From Stictocephala bisonia (Eukaryota; Arthropoda; Insecta; Hemiptera; Membracidae), in NCBI GenBank assembly GCA_035578905.1, contig JAQJVL010000083.1, positions 1,386,361 to 1,450,360 on the forward strand: a stretch of DNA of 64,000 nt, read 5' to 3'. Positions 24,427-35,290 of this stretch are shown here, piece after piece; the stretch's first letter is position 1, and the number at the start of each line of letters is the position of its first letter. Under the pieces are notes generated by a model. It saw only the letters and a list, made by a program, of their open reading frames with translations. It searched no databases and was not told the DNA's origin. The position numbers were made by a program, and so were the translations under genes.

Positions 24427-25420
24427 GTGGTGTAACTGCCTCTGCAGTAACTCCTATTGGACGTTTAACTGACCATACAGTAAATCTTATTAAGTTACAC
24501 GTTTAAATATCCCTGCAATAACTGTTATGAACCTAACCATTCTCTGTATATGCAGTAACTATTATTGAACTAGAAGTTTAACTGCCCCTACAGTAATTAT
24601 AAGTGAGCTAGAAGTTTTACTGCCTCTACAATAACTCTTGGCGAGCTAGAAGTTCAATTGCACTATAATAACTCATATTGAGCTAGAAGTTTAACTGCCT
24701 TATAGTAACTCTGGGCGAGCTAGAAGTTCAATTGCTCTATAGTAACTCATATTGAGCTAGACGTTTAACTGCCCCTACAGTAATTATAACTGAGCTAGAA
24801 GTCTTACTGCCTCTACAATAACTCTTGGCGAGCTAGAAGTTCAAATGTCTCTATAATAACTCATATTGAGCTGGAAGTTTAACTTCCTCTAAACTATCTC
24901 TTGGTGAGCTAGAATTTAAAATGGCTCTACAGTAGCTCTAATTGAGCTAGAAGTTTATCTGCCTTATGGTAACTCTGGGTGAGCTAGAAGTTCAAATGTC
25001 TTTAAAGTAACTCATATTGAGCTAGAAGTTTAACTGCCTCTAAACTATCTCTTGGTGAGCTAGAATTTAAAATGGCTCTACAGTAGCTCTAATTGAGCTA
25101 GAAGTTTATCTGCCTTATGGTAACTCTGGGCGTGCTAGAAGTTCAAATGTCTTTAAAGTAACTCATATTGAGCTAGCAGTTTAACTGCCTCTAAACTATC
25201 TCTTGGTCAGCTAGAATTTAAAATGTCTCTACACAAAATCTAATTGAGCCGGAAGTTTTACTGCCTTATGCTAACTGTTGGCGAGCTAGAAGTTCAAATG
25301 TCTCTACAGTAACTCATATTGAGCTAGAAGTTTAACTGCCTCTAAACTAACTCTTGGCGAGCTAGAATTTTAAATATCTCTACTGTAACTCTAATTGGGC
25401 TGAAAGTTAAAGTGCCTGTA
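24427..25420. repeat. Tandem repeat, 37-38 bp unit with 151 bp higher-order unit
   Basis: About 26 units of the form GAGCTAGAAGTTTAACTGCC followed by TCTACAGTAACTCATATT. Successive GAGCTA positions at 24605, 24643, 24680 and 24717 give 37-38 bp spacing. The diagnostic AAACTATCTC/AAACTAACTC variant recurs at about 24891, 25042, 25193 and 25344, spaced 151 bp, so four basic units form a higher-order unit present about four times. The first units (24427-24560) are most diverged. Confidence 0.95.
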
Positions 25421-25633
25421 TGGTAAATATTTTGTATGTAGACAGACAAGTAAAATACATTTTATGCTGTGACTTGAAAAAATTGTTTAAGATTACTGAA
25501 TATTTTATTTAGTAGTGTGCATTTAGAAAAGAGGTGATTTGAGCATATTACTACACATACAACTAACCTGACAGCTATCGTTTTACTTTCATAATATCAC
25601 AAACCTAGTACATTATATGTATTGCATGCAATT
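25421..25633. other. Short spacer
   Basis: A+T-rich unique sequence between the tandem array and the LTR. Confidence 0.5.
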
Positions 25634-25777
25634 ATATTGTGACATCTGAGTGGCCTCCATCCTGGGAACCGGTGATGCGGAAGTAATGGATGGGTCGCTG
25701 ACCACCTGCCCTGCTTGTTTACAACCTTTGGGGCACAATGGCTTACGCATGAACGCCCCTTTACCTCTTCAATGAAC

Positions 25778-25849
25778 TTCTAGAATCTTCTGGGTTGACG
25801 AGCCAGCTCTGTCATGGAACTTCGGGCGCAGGGGAATTCAAGAAGCTTC
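25778..25849 (+). promoter_or_regulatory. Two heat-shock elements (HSF sites)
   Basis: TTCTAGAATCTTC at 25778-25790 and TTCAAGAAGCTTC at 25837-25849 both match three alternating units TTCnnGAAnnTTC, the known binding pattern of heat-shock factor trimers. They lie about 80-95 and 20-35 bp upstream of the TATA motif. A perfect triad is uncommon by chance, and two in 72 bp more so. Confidence 0.7.
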
Positions 25850-25870
25850 TAGATGGAGACCTGCGGGTGA

Positions 25871-25912
25871 TATATACGGCCCGGATACCAGTCAGTCAGT
25901 CAGTCAGTCAGT
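25871..25912 (+). promoter_or_regulatory. TATA box and CAGT-repeat initiator
   Basis: TATATA at 25871-25876 is followed by six CAGT units at 25889-25912. TCAGT is the arthropod initiator consensus. The distance from TATA to the middle of the CAGT tract is about 25-30 bp, correct for transcription start. The direction is plus. Confidence 0.65.
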
Positions 25913-26106
25913 GAGTCTAGAGCCTACAGCCGGGTGTTTGAGTTCTACAGTGCGAGTGAAGTGTCCGAGTATAGTGAAGTGGTCTACGGAGAAGTTACCG
26001 GTGAGTGGTTCGTTGTGGGGATCAACGAAGGAGCAGTGCGGTACTTGTGGACGACTTCTGAAGGGACACTGAAGAACTGTGAGTGAACTGTTAGCATTGG
26101 ACTGTA

Positions 26107-26300
26107 GGTAGTAGGGAATCTAGTAAAGTCAATTAGTAGTCAGTAATTGTAAATAATAGTAGGGAATCTAGTAGAGTCACTTTATAGTTAGTAATTGTAA
26201 ATAATAGTAGAGAATCTAGGAAAGCCACTTTATAGAGCTAGGAATTGTAATTAAAAGAAAGTAATTTAGTAAAGTCACTTTGCAATTAGAAGTTGTAATT
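26107..26300 (+). repeat. Four degenerate 48 bp tandem units inside the LTR-like element
   Basis: Units of the form TAGTAGGGAATCTAGTAAAG followed by TCACTTTATAGTTAGTAATTGTAAATAA. The GRGAATCTAG motif recurs at 26113, 26162 and 26210. The fourth unit is more diverged. The block lies downstream of the inferred start site. Confidence 0.85.
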
Positions 26301-26530
26301 ATTGATGCCATCTAAGATTGTAAATATAAATTAGTTTAACTGTAACAGTAGGCCTAATAGTAAATTGTACTTTTCACAATAGTTAAAGCTAAGGAATTAA
26401 TCCATTTAATTATAATAAGTTAATTTTATATTCAATAAATTTAGTAATTGTTTAGTATATCGTGTTGCTTATTTGTAAAACCCACATAGCGATTAATTAT
26501 TTATAAATTAGGACGTATAAAAACGTCACT

Positions 26531-27654
26531 ATATCCTTCCTCTTATGAAATGTTTTTTGAAAAAGCTTAAATAGTCACTATATCTTACAGCTTTCCTGCT
26601 ATAAAAAAATAATTATTATCGAAATAAAATTAATGAACTATAATAGTTTTACTTTCGTTATCACAATTGTTATTACGTGAAATAGCAGGTATATATAATA
26701 ATTTTACAAAAATCAATAATGAAAACATGTTTCTGAGTGTTGATAGCTACCTTCTATAATTTTCTCTATATGCAATACTTAATTGAAACTTTTATTGGTA
26801 TAGAGTTAAATTGTCAAACTTCAAATTGATAAATTTATAAATTAGTTTACAGTAAGTTCACTAATCTCACACTGAGATTAGTAGTTTTAATATGACCAAA
26901 TCAACTTCATACGAAAAAATACATATGAATATTTATAATAGGCCAATATAATTATGTAACCGTTTAGTAATGAGTAAACAAATAAATAGCGTAATAAAAA
27001 TAAGAAAACAATGTTAAGACATTGCATCAATTAATTATGAATAGATTAAATTAAAAAGGGGTGTGGATATGCGGCTAAAATTGTCATTACAATCTTCTTT
27101 ATAATCTTCTTATAACTATAATTTTGTATTCAAGTATAGTTTAACTCTAACGTTTTATAGACAAGTTTAATTAGCTTTTTGAAGAACATTGTTGGTATCA
27201 TCTGTAGATATTATCTATTATTTATGTAGTTTTAATAAATTGAATGATAAATATAATGAAGTACCCTTTTTTAATCATTTTTATAATAGTAGCCCTAACG
27301 TGAACTAATTTATACATTATGTAGTTTTACTCTAATACAATTTATAAATATTCTTTATTAATTGAAATTCTTATCATGAACACAGAATAAACACATCAAA
27401 ACAAAAAGTGTTGTGAGTAAACAGGAGTTTAGATGTGCTATTCAAGTTTAAACTATCAATCAATGACCTATAAAAACAGCTAGTCTTTTACATATAGGAA
27501 CATAAAGTGTCGACGTATTTGAAGAAGTATCAATTAGTTTTTCTGCTCGTATTATATTCTTTCAGTAACTAATAAAACGTTCAAAGCTGACAAATTGTAC
27601 GCAATAATAAGGTTGAATTGCATCTTAGAATTTAGGCTTAAGCGACCAGTGTCA
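26531..27654. other. A+T-rich spacer
   Basis: I see no gene or repeat unit beyond small hairpins such as CTAATCTCACACTGAGATTA near 26861. Confidence 0.5.
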
Positions 27655-27866
27655 TAACTAGAATGTACATTGTCCGGTGACAACCGCGTCAAGGTACTAT
27701 CTACAATATTTACAAGATTAGACGTTTCGTTTATGCTGTGATGTGGCATCCACAGTCTCAGTGATACCACGAAGGATGCCACATCATAGCATGGGCGAAA
27801 CCTCTGTAAATATTGTAGATAGTGCCTGGACGTGGTTGTCATATGACAATGTAGATTCTAGGTTGA
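27655..27866. mobile_element. Near-palindromic MITE-like element, about 210 bp
   Basis: The left arm (about 27655-27752) and right arm (about 27775-27866) are reverse complements: GACAACCGCGTC/GACGTGGTTGTC, CTATCTACAATATTTACA and its complement, and ATGATGTGGCATCC-type sequence near the centre. The loop is about 20 nt. The 96-codon minus frame (27552-27842) runs through the palindrome and is not a gene. Confidence 0.75.
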
Positions 27867-28964
27867 ATTTCAATTCAATTACCTAAGGACTAAGATCCCG
27901 TGTAGGCGGGAGAAGTGTAATCTACTTCTATAGGCATGTTAGGTAAAAACACCCGGCAAAAAGCGTGGATCATCGGCGTGACATCTTGATGCAGCGTCAC
28001 ATGGTGGGCGTGGAATTTGGAAATGATAGCGGCATGACAATGTGCTCGTGTGTTATATAATAAAATGATTGTTGAATTTTGCTGGAATTATTGGGTTATT
28101 TTTCAGTCAAAGAAAAAAATTCAGTAAGCATCCATTCCTTATATAATATCCTTACATCAATTCGTGAAGGCGTTTTTATTCAAACACAACTCATACCATA
28201 CTTCTTCTTTTTATTGACCAATTTAAACGGTTGAGGTGTCAAGAATTTTGCTCGTAAAATCTGTTCGTAATTTTTCAATGAAGTCTTAATTCTTAAATAC
28301 TTTCACCCTGAAAGGCACGGAAACCCCTCAAAGTACGTTTTCGGCCATAAGAATAACAAGGAGTGAAATTTAAATTAATCGAAAAGTAACAGCTGTTCAA
28401 ATATAAATAATGACTTTAAAAAACTTTTAACAGCTGTTGGAATGTAAACAATGGTGTCTGTCTGTAGTATTGAGGAGGTTAGCTCTTTCATTATGTTAAA
28501 CCAGAGAAGGTTGTAGGCATGGTTTTAATGGCAATCTTATGCAGTTATTTTTTTATATAATTAATATTTAGCTGTTAGGAAAAACAAATGAAATGGACAC
28601 GTTTCAAATAGGCAAAGTAATATAATTTGCGTTTTATGATAGTTAATAGGTAGGATCGCAAGTAATGTGAATGAGATACTGTAAATAAGTTGAATATTGT
28701 AATTTTACGTTTTACAGTTAACTCACTATTATGTGTGGTCAAAAGTCACATGCCGAGGTCAAGTTATAACAAGCGCATCGAGTGACGGGGTTGGCACGCG
28801 TGGCGTGAAGGAGTGTCCCCTAGTCTACTGATACTTATTGACTTTACTATAACAGCCAAAAGAACATACAACTGATTTAGATGTCAAATGGTTGGCCGCA
28901 AGATATTACAGCATGATTTATATTTTCACTCCTATCTTGGGCTGAAGATAATTCCAACATACTG
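27867..28964. other. Spacer
   Basis: Unique, mostly A+T-rich sequence with GC-richer runs at 27945-28015 and 28738-28825. No credible frame or repeat copy elsewhere in the window. Confidence 0.5.
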
Positions 28965-29072
28965 TATATGAAGAGCAAGAATGCAAAACGCGTTATATCC
29001 ATTTTGGTGGATTTTGAACTAAGCACCGAAACACATTGCTTAGGTTATGTTACACAAGTTACTGCTGGTTTT

Positions 29073-29205
29073 GGTTCAAAACAAAATATATCCAGTTAGT
29101 AAAAGCTTTTTCAATATTAGTGTTTTAGTCAAACCACATTATATCCAATTTTGGTTCAAATCAAGTTATATCCAAGCGTGTTTGGTGCAGATTGAGTTAT
29201 ATCCA
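29073..29205 (+). repeat. Left iteron group, four copies
   Basis: Copies at about 29073-29094, 29127-29147, 29153-29174 and 29184-29205, all ending in TATATCCA. The same TTATATCCA also occurs inside the left terminal repeat. Repeated subterminal motifs are typical transposase binding sites in hAT-like and similar elements; that role here is inference. Confidence 0.75.
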
Positions 29206-29258
29206 TCAGCTACCTCTAGACAGATGGTGAGCACCGACCCACAATTCCTGAAGCTAAA

Positions 29259-29426
29259 ATGAAGGACATTAATCAGCTTTTGAAAAAAATATTCGGGGAT
29301 GATTATGAAAATGACGAAAGGTTTCTGTTCTACCACAATTTACCTATCGGTGGAGTTGAAGCAGATGTGGTGCCAAATGATAAATGTGACTGCTTGGACA
29401 TCGAACAAAGCACTGATATAGTTTGA
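29259..29426 (+). CDS. Possible 55-codon frame inside the inverted-repeat element, unrecognised
   Basis: ATG at 29259 opens a frame of 55 codons ending in TGA at 29424-29426. It begins MKDINQLLKKIFGDDYENDE and continues with an aromatic stretch (RFLFYHNLPIGG), then an acidic C-terminal half with two cysteines spaced CDC. The predicted product is acidic and soluble, with no membrane segment. Composition is distinctly more protein-like than the surrounding A+T-rich repeats, with few low-complexity runs. It lies exactly in the gap between the two iteron groups. I do not recognise the family. It may be a residual transposase fragment, a captured host exon or a small element-borne protein. No splice site clearly extends it. 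Confidence 0.35.
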   Translation: MKDINQLLKKIFGDDYENDERFLFYHNLPIGGVEADVVPNDKCDCLDIEQSTDIV

Positions 29427-29652
29427 GCCTTTTTTACATGAACTCTTATGCTTTGTTAGTGTAAATAAACATGATGGACTCATTTAAAATATAAATAACA
29501 CTAAAACATCAAATTCAAAAAATGTCAAGTTGTGCTTTTATTTTGTTCACTGGTTTTTTAACTTCTTGACTTTTTTACAAATATGTTTATCTCAAATTTG
29601 TGTTGCAAAGTGTGTTGAATAAAAGTTCACACAACCTATACTACTTTGTGTT

Positions 29653-29819
29653 TGGTTTAAACCCATTTAGGCCCATATCCAGTATTTGTTTCAAAACACG
29701 TTATATCCAGTGTTTGTTTCAAAACCACTTATATCCAATTTTTCTGCAGTTGTTGGTTCAAAATCAGTTAAATCCAGCAAAACTAACTCTCTGTTTGGTG
29801 CAAAATCACTTATATCCAT
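29653..29819 (+). repeat. Right iteron group, five copies
   Basis: Copies at about 29653-29681 (degenerate), 29688-29709, 29716-29736, 29755-29776 and 29798-29819, in the same orientation as the left group. Frames at 29600-29839 and 29686-29916 are translations of these repeats. Confidence 0.75.
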
Positions 29820-30020
29820 TCTTTTTTTTCTTTTTTTGAGGAATAAAAAAAATTATATAGCAAAATTGGTGTTGCCATTAGTACCTGGTGGAACATTTAC
29901 ATTGATTAGAAATTAAAGGTTTACATTCTCTTCTTTAATTTACTCTTAAAACGTTTTTTTTAATTCCTGAAAAGTAACCAAAATGGATATAACGCGTTTT
30001 GCATTCTTGCTCTTCATATA

Positions 30021-31264
30021 CCAAGTCACAAACAATTTCTTTCTCACATTATGAAAAGAGTTCATTTTTCAAATTTGAAAAAAAATATTTTCTTTAACCT
30101 GTCTTGCTCTCAGTGGTTTAGCGTCAAAAGATTTGATGACCAAAAGGAAACCTAAGAACATAAGAAACCATTGACCAACAAATATATCTTTGCCCGTTTA
30201 ACATCGGCTACTAAGAAAATTACGAAACATTATTAGAAATGTGAAAACATAAAGGGCTTGCTACTTACAGTGAGTCATTTTCATATTTATGCCGTGACAT
30301 AAACAGACCAACGATCGAAATTTGCATATTTTAATATACGTATACTTATTAAATCAATTAGTAATACTGCTAAACCCACCAGTCTATTGTATAGAGATTT
30401 TCAAAAACACCACAAAATAATGAGATACGATTTGTTTTATACAGAGTGGGAAAAAAATTTCATATCAGAGTTCCGTACATGTTCGGGTTATTTTTAACTT
30501 ATATTCACAAAACAATGAAACGTTATAGACAAATGCTATCTATATTTATTTATCTGGCTACAAGGAAGCACTTTACAACAATAATATTTTTATTTTTTTA
30601 CATTTTGACTCAGAAGAACTAATCACTTCTGTAACATCGGTAGCACTGAAATTAGAATCCATATTTTTAAATTATACACTTGTGAATTATACAAAGATTT
30701 TTTACCAAAACATGGTCCTTATTACATAATCAACCATGATTTACATAAATTCAAGACATAAACATTCTTAATTTTCAAAGATTGCGTCAGAATGCGCAGA
30801 CATTCATAACCATTCCATTTCTAGATAATCTCTACAGCACCTGCACATTCTATGCACTTGTTGAGCTTTGATTACACAATATGCGATACCGGCTACTGTT
30901 GCGTCACTGTTACAAGCCAAACCGTTACTGAGTAACAGTTATTTACCGCTCCACCCTCTCCACAGTTAAAAGCCTTCTAGTTCTAACGAGAACGACGCGG
31001 CCTTCAATCTACATGGCCTACCAATTATTATTGCTCCTGGCTAAACCACTCCACTGCAATTTACTAGTCCGATCACCTGGTGATTAACACAAGTATGGCG
31101 AATGGGGTTTGCCAACTGTCCCGTGTGAGTAGTGATTTGTTTAGGGAAAGCTACATTTTCGTCTTGATATCTTTGTGGAATTTGGGTTAAACACAACCTC
31201 CAAGTCGAACTGTTTGGTAAAATCTCCCAAAATATTTTTGTTCTTCATCTTTATTTTTCAAACT
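30021..31264. other. Spacer
   Basis: A+T-rich to about 30780, then a more balanced stretch to 31140 with no long frame. No copy elsewhere in the window that I can see. Confidence 0.5.
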
Positions 31265-31410
31265 TTCCGCCAATTTACATGGGCCTGAAGGCCTGTGCGT
31301 GAGCTTTATTCAACGAGTGGAGTATCGATCGTTACCTCACTTGGAGATTCGAACATTGAAACTTGCCTTTCACATTCCGAAGCCTTAGCCACTAAACCAC
31401 CACGTCGGCA
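31265..31410 (-). repeat. tRNA-derived SINE, copy 2 (diverged)
   Basis: In minus-strand sense it reads TGCCGACGTGGTGGTTTAGT then GGCTAAGGCTTCGGAATGTG, with a degenerate B box (GTTCGAATCTCC), then ACTCCACTCGTTGAATAAAG and CACAGGCCTTCAGGCCCATG. It matches the copies at 49930-50079 and 42326-42474. Confidence 0.82.
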
Positions 31411-33524
31411 AAAAAGAAAAAACTAGGTGGAGACTGGTATATTTGAAAAACGTATACAAGAACCACAACAAATAGAATACATCCCTCAGTATTAATTAAA
31501 ATAATGCCAGTCCAAACGTCACCTGGTTATAAAAAAAATGTTCTTAGCTCATTTTATATATTCTCTAGTATCATCTCTTCTAACCATCTGAAATAATTCA
31601 AATTTTGTACAGTTCAAAATCGTATGTTTTATATGAAACATAGCGTTTGAAAAAACCTTACTTGGATAAAAAAAAAAAAAAAAGGTAAATATATTTAATC
31701 GTTTCCTTACAACTAATATTTATTCTTAATATATTAAAATCACTTGAAAGTACAACTAGAATGAACAGTTTAAAATGACGTGTATTCTACAGTGACCAAT
31801 AAAATGAACTTATAAAATTAAATACGAACTCACTGGCGTATTGTAAAACTAGTTTAACACTTGTTAACGTAGTTTGTCTCATTTAAATTTGTCTTAAGTA
31901 TGTTAAAAAATACTTTCTATATTTGTCAAACATGCATCGAGTGAGCGAGGGTCATCATGGCTTATGGGGTGAGTAAGAGGGTGCATAAATAGTAGCAATG
32001 ACCAGGACATGTTAGTTCATCCCTATCATAATACAAATGAAACGTGTCTTATGATCGAAGAAGAATTATACGTTTTTTTTTATTTAAACTGGAATATTTA
32101 TGTTAAAATATGTATACGAAACTTTTTAATTTGTTAGCGGAATTAATTGTATTATATTATAAATAAATTACTAGCAGAATTACAATGAATTATACGTGAT
32201 GGTATCTGTAGCATTTCAGCACTGTAATTCCTGTAGTTGGGATTTTACAGTGTACTGTCTTGGTATAATTCTGTTGGATGAATAGAATTAACGTATATAT
32301 AATCTGTTCGTCTTCATATGGGCAGCAGTTGCTCCGTGTTGTAGCACTGAGCTACTATCCGGCTTGAGAACATAGCGTTTCGCCCTGCGCATGTTTAGCT
32401 TATTCAGTACAAAGATTAAAATTGGGTAAATTCAGAGTATGTGAGTATGTGTATTATTAATTTCCAATCAATTATTAAACCTTTATAAAGAAGAATAGCG
32501 CCGTTTAACCTGAGCACTACGTATTTTAGACGGTTAGTAGCGCCGTAACTTCCACATGAAAAGCATTGCAAATGCATTTCAAATACTGCCAACTGAACAT
32601 GAAAAGGAGATTAGTTAACACCACTCCAAACCATCAACTAAGGTTCTATTCAGACCATCACCTGGACTGAGGATAGCTATCTTAAATGGGAAACTTGCCT
32701 TGTATTTATTAGTTTTTGGTTTAAATGTCCTCTTTTACCTTTGTACTTTTCTTAGAAATAATAAAAATAGATTGAATAATAATGAAGATATCCAAATGAG
32801 AATTCTGTTTTTTACTGAAATTTTTACCTCTTTACAGTCTCTTAATTATTTGGAAATCACAAAAATAAACTATTGAACATATTTTAAATTGTAGTATTTA
32901 TTTTATTCCAGTTTACTTTTAGACCATTATGCAGCGTTTTTAAAGCTTCTAAGCTCTGCAGACTATTGAGGGTTAAATCTACTGTCTATAACATAAATGC
33001 ACTCCTATTTTATTTTACTAGATTTATTTTCACTAAAAATTTTAAAAGTGGCAGTGACATCATATAAAGTCATATTTTTAGCTATCGATCATATCATAGA
33101 AACCCTATTATTTTTATGGATGAGTATTGTTTTTAACCTAAAAAGAGCTTTCAAGCTTAAATGTGTTTGTTGTTAAATGTCAATTGTTAAATTTTAATAC
33201 ATAGACACAATAAAATAGTAATACCATAAATAATTTTAGTTAATTTTTTAAACGTCCTAAAGCGATTTCAACACTATGATAATGGAAGTTTCACTATCTA
33301 ACCATTTTTATATTCATTGAAACTTTTATTCGTTATATTTTCATGACGAAACGAATACATGAAAAAAGAACAAAATAGCTACATCTGGCTGGCCTGTAAC
33401 AAAAAGATAACAAAAAAATACTAGCCAAAAAATCACTCAGATGAACATAACAAGCTAAAGTGGCAATGAACTGGCATTAAGCTCAGCTGTATACGTTTAG
33501 AAGGTTAGATGTATACTACACAAC
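31411..33524. other. A+T-rich spacer
   Basis: I see no gene. A poly-A run of about 16 is at 31667-31683. Otherwise unique sequence. Confidence 0.5.
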
Positions 33525-33526
33525 CT

Positions 33527-33568
33527 TCTTGACCCACCCACCCACCCATACAAGTACAGTGGTATTGA
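33527..33568. repeat. Single minisatellite core unit
   Basis: GACCCACCCACCCACCCATA followed by CAAGTACAGTGGTATTGATA: one unit of the dispersed minisatellite, same orientation as 2155-2405. It is directly followed (33570-33640) by a short tandem of ATATGATATGTCA-type units that can form hairpins. Three overlapping plus frames from 33572 to 33902 have no recognisable domain. Confidence 0.8.
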
Positions 33569-33640
33569 TATATGATATGTCATATATATGATATTTGCTC
33601 AAATATCATATGTCAATATATGATATGTCAATATATGATG

Positions 33641-34594
33641 CATGTCAGCAAAAAGGCTGCCAAAATAAACCAATGCCATGCTGCACCATCTGGCATGTCT
33701 GTGTTCGTGGTGTTATTTTGGACCCCCTCCAGAAATCGCATGCCCATCGACTATCGCCCGTCTCCATGCCAACTCTACGGCAGACAGTCATAAAGTTGAC
33801 CTCACCTGCATGTACTTTAACAGTATTTCAGGATCAGTGAGCAGGGAATATTTCTGTAAATTCTTATTCAAAAGGGCTACTTCATATTTAGAATTACATT
33901 AAAAGTATTTAATAAATAAAGCGAATATTCAAATCTATCAAAATTATAACTTATTAATTAATATTACATGACCAATATTAGTACTTGAAATATTGTAGGC
34001 CTACCTTTTGTTAGTATTTTAAGTTTTCCATTCTAAGACACACAAAAAGGAAAGAATTTTACATGACTGGTATTATTACTAGTTTCGAATTTGGCCCTAT
34101 TCTGTAGGATTTTCACAGTTTTAAAAAAGTATTGATAATATTAATTTAAGCGGAGTAGAATTGTTTGATTAAACTGAATATAAAATAATATGAAAGCAGA
34201 ATGCATGTGAATATCATATATATATTGCCTCTAATGTCGGAAAACCAAAGGCCAGTATATTTAATGGCTTTTACGTGGATTCTGTTGGTTCCGAACCACG
34301 TGATTTAGTTTTATGGCCAATAAATACAAATAATTTAATTAAACAGTAAAATACTTATAGTGTAACGTTTATATTCATTTATATGGCCATTATCGAAATG
34401 TATAAAATTAATACACATAAAAAAACTTTCTGAGATCTTTTAGAGTATATTATTCTCCAAAATAAATAAAAAGTATGATTACATTTTAACTCCTCTTCCA
34501 ACATTTGTTTTATTCATGAACTATTTTCGATTTTTGCAACCGGAAGTTTTCTATTCATGTTACCTAGTCTATCTTCTTTACCGCATGTCTCCTC
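33641..34594. other. Spacer with a SINE-like fragment
   Basis: Includes a GC-richer patch 33680-33800 without a recognisable product. A fragment of the T-arm-hairpin family lies at 34262-34312 (ACGTGGATT and GGTTCCGAACCACGTG). The rest is A+T-rich. Confidence 0.5.
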
Positions 34595-35290
34595 ATGGCT
34601 GATATCCAGTTGCACCGGCGGTCAAAGGAATTTCCACGGGTCAAAACATTCCTCCGTCCGAAAAGTGTCCAGATGCACCGGTGGTCAAAATCTACCCACC
34701 TCACTTATCCCCGCTGCAAATTCCTTCGACCGCCGGAGCCGGTGCAATTGGAAGGCCCCTTCCTTCCCCACCCCACTACATTTCTTCAAACATAGTTTAT
34801 AAGTGTTTAACAATTTCGCAATGGAATATTCTATCAAACACTTGCCGATGTTTCGTGGCACATACTAATGGTAGACCATAGCAGGTTCTAACTAATAAAT
34901 ATGGTAACTATGTATTTAATGTTTAATTTTGTGTTTATCCGTGGCAACACTAACATCTAACCTAACCTAACCTAACCTAACCTAACCTAACCTAACCTAA
35001 CCTAACCTAACCTAACCTAACCTAACCTAACCTAACCTAACCTAACCTAACCTAACCGACTCATGACTCATGTCATAACAAAGGGTGTGGAATTTGGCAC
35101 GGTCAGCTTGGGGTTACTGTACTAGGAATCCGGCCTGGTTGGACTTTCCCGGCTCATGTCATAAACAAGGGCCTCTGGTGCAATTGGAACACCCCCCAAA
35201 AGGGGCTCCGGTGCATCTGGACACATCAGTTTGGGGCCGATCCCTGACCCCGGTGCAATTGGAAATCTCCCCTCCTCATTCCAATTGCGT
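34595..35290. repeat. Domain of repeated CCGGTGCAWYTGG boxes around the telomeric array
   Basis: A 13 bp box occurs at 34605-34617 and 34669-34681 (reverse orientation, CCAGWTGCACCGG), then in forward orientation at 34739-34751, 35175-35187 (CTGGTGCAATTGG), 35208-35220 and 35250-35262. The domain is GC-rich relative to its flanks and holds the telomere repeat in its middle. Short frames here (34557-34881, 35085-35343) read through the boxes and have no known domain. Confidence 0.7.
34961..35055. repeat. Interstitial telomeric repeat, (CCTAA)19
   Basis: Nineteen uninterrupted CCTAA units, 95 bp, the reverse complement of TTAGG, the ancestral arthropod telomere repeat. Perfect conservation suggests recent origin or maintenance. 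It is not a chromosome end because complex sequence continues for 29 kb beyond it. Confidence 0.95.

Larger units (their letters stand above)
25638..26530 (+). mobile_element. Probable solo LTR with heat-shock-type promoter, 893 bp
   Basis: The element starts TGTGACATCTGAG and ends ACGTCACT, so the termini mirror as GTGAC/GTCAC. ATAT lies immediately outside both ends (25634-25637, 26531-26534), consistent with a 4 bp target duplication. Inside are two heat-shock elements, a TATA box, a CAGT tract as start region, four 48 bp repeats and AATAAA at 26434-26439. No primer-binding site or second LTR is present, hence solo. The terminal CA expected of LTRs would be mutated to CT here. The alternative is a cellular heat-inducible non-coding gene. 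Confidence 0.62.
28965..30020. mobile_element. DNA element with perfect 44 bp terminal inverted repeats and internal iterons, 1.06 kb
   Basis: Bases 28965-29008 (TATATGAAGAGCAAGAATGC, then AAAACGCGTTATATCC and so on) are the exact reverse complement of 29977-30020, 44 of 44. Nine copies of a 21-22 bp motif, consensus GGTTCAAAATCACTTATATC plus CA, lie in one orientation. Four follow the left end (29073-29205) and five precede the right end (29653-29819). A 55-codon frame sits between the groups. Perfect ends suggest recent activity. Target duplication cannot be decided because the flanks are TA-rich. No transposase is visible, so it is likely non-autonomous. Confidence 0.85.

Noticed and set aside
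25871..26300. Promoter and 5' end of a cellular Hsp70 gene
   Set aside because: No Hsp70 coding sequence follows; the ATAT duplicates and mirrored termini fit an LTR better.
34961..35055. A true chromosome end
   Set aside because: The array is only 95 bp and complex sequence continues on both sides.
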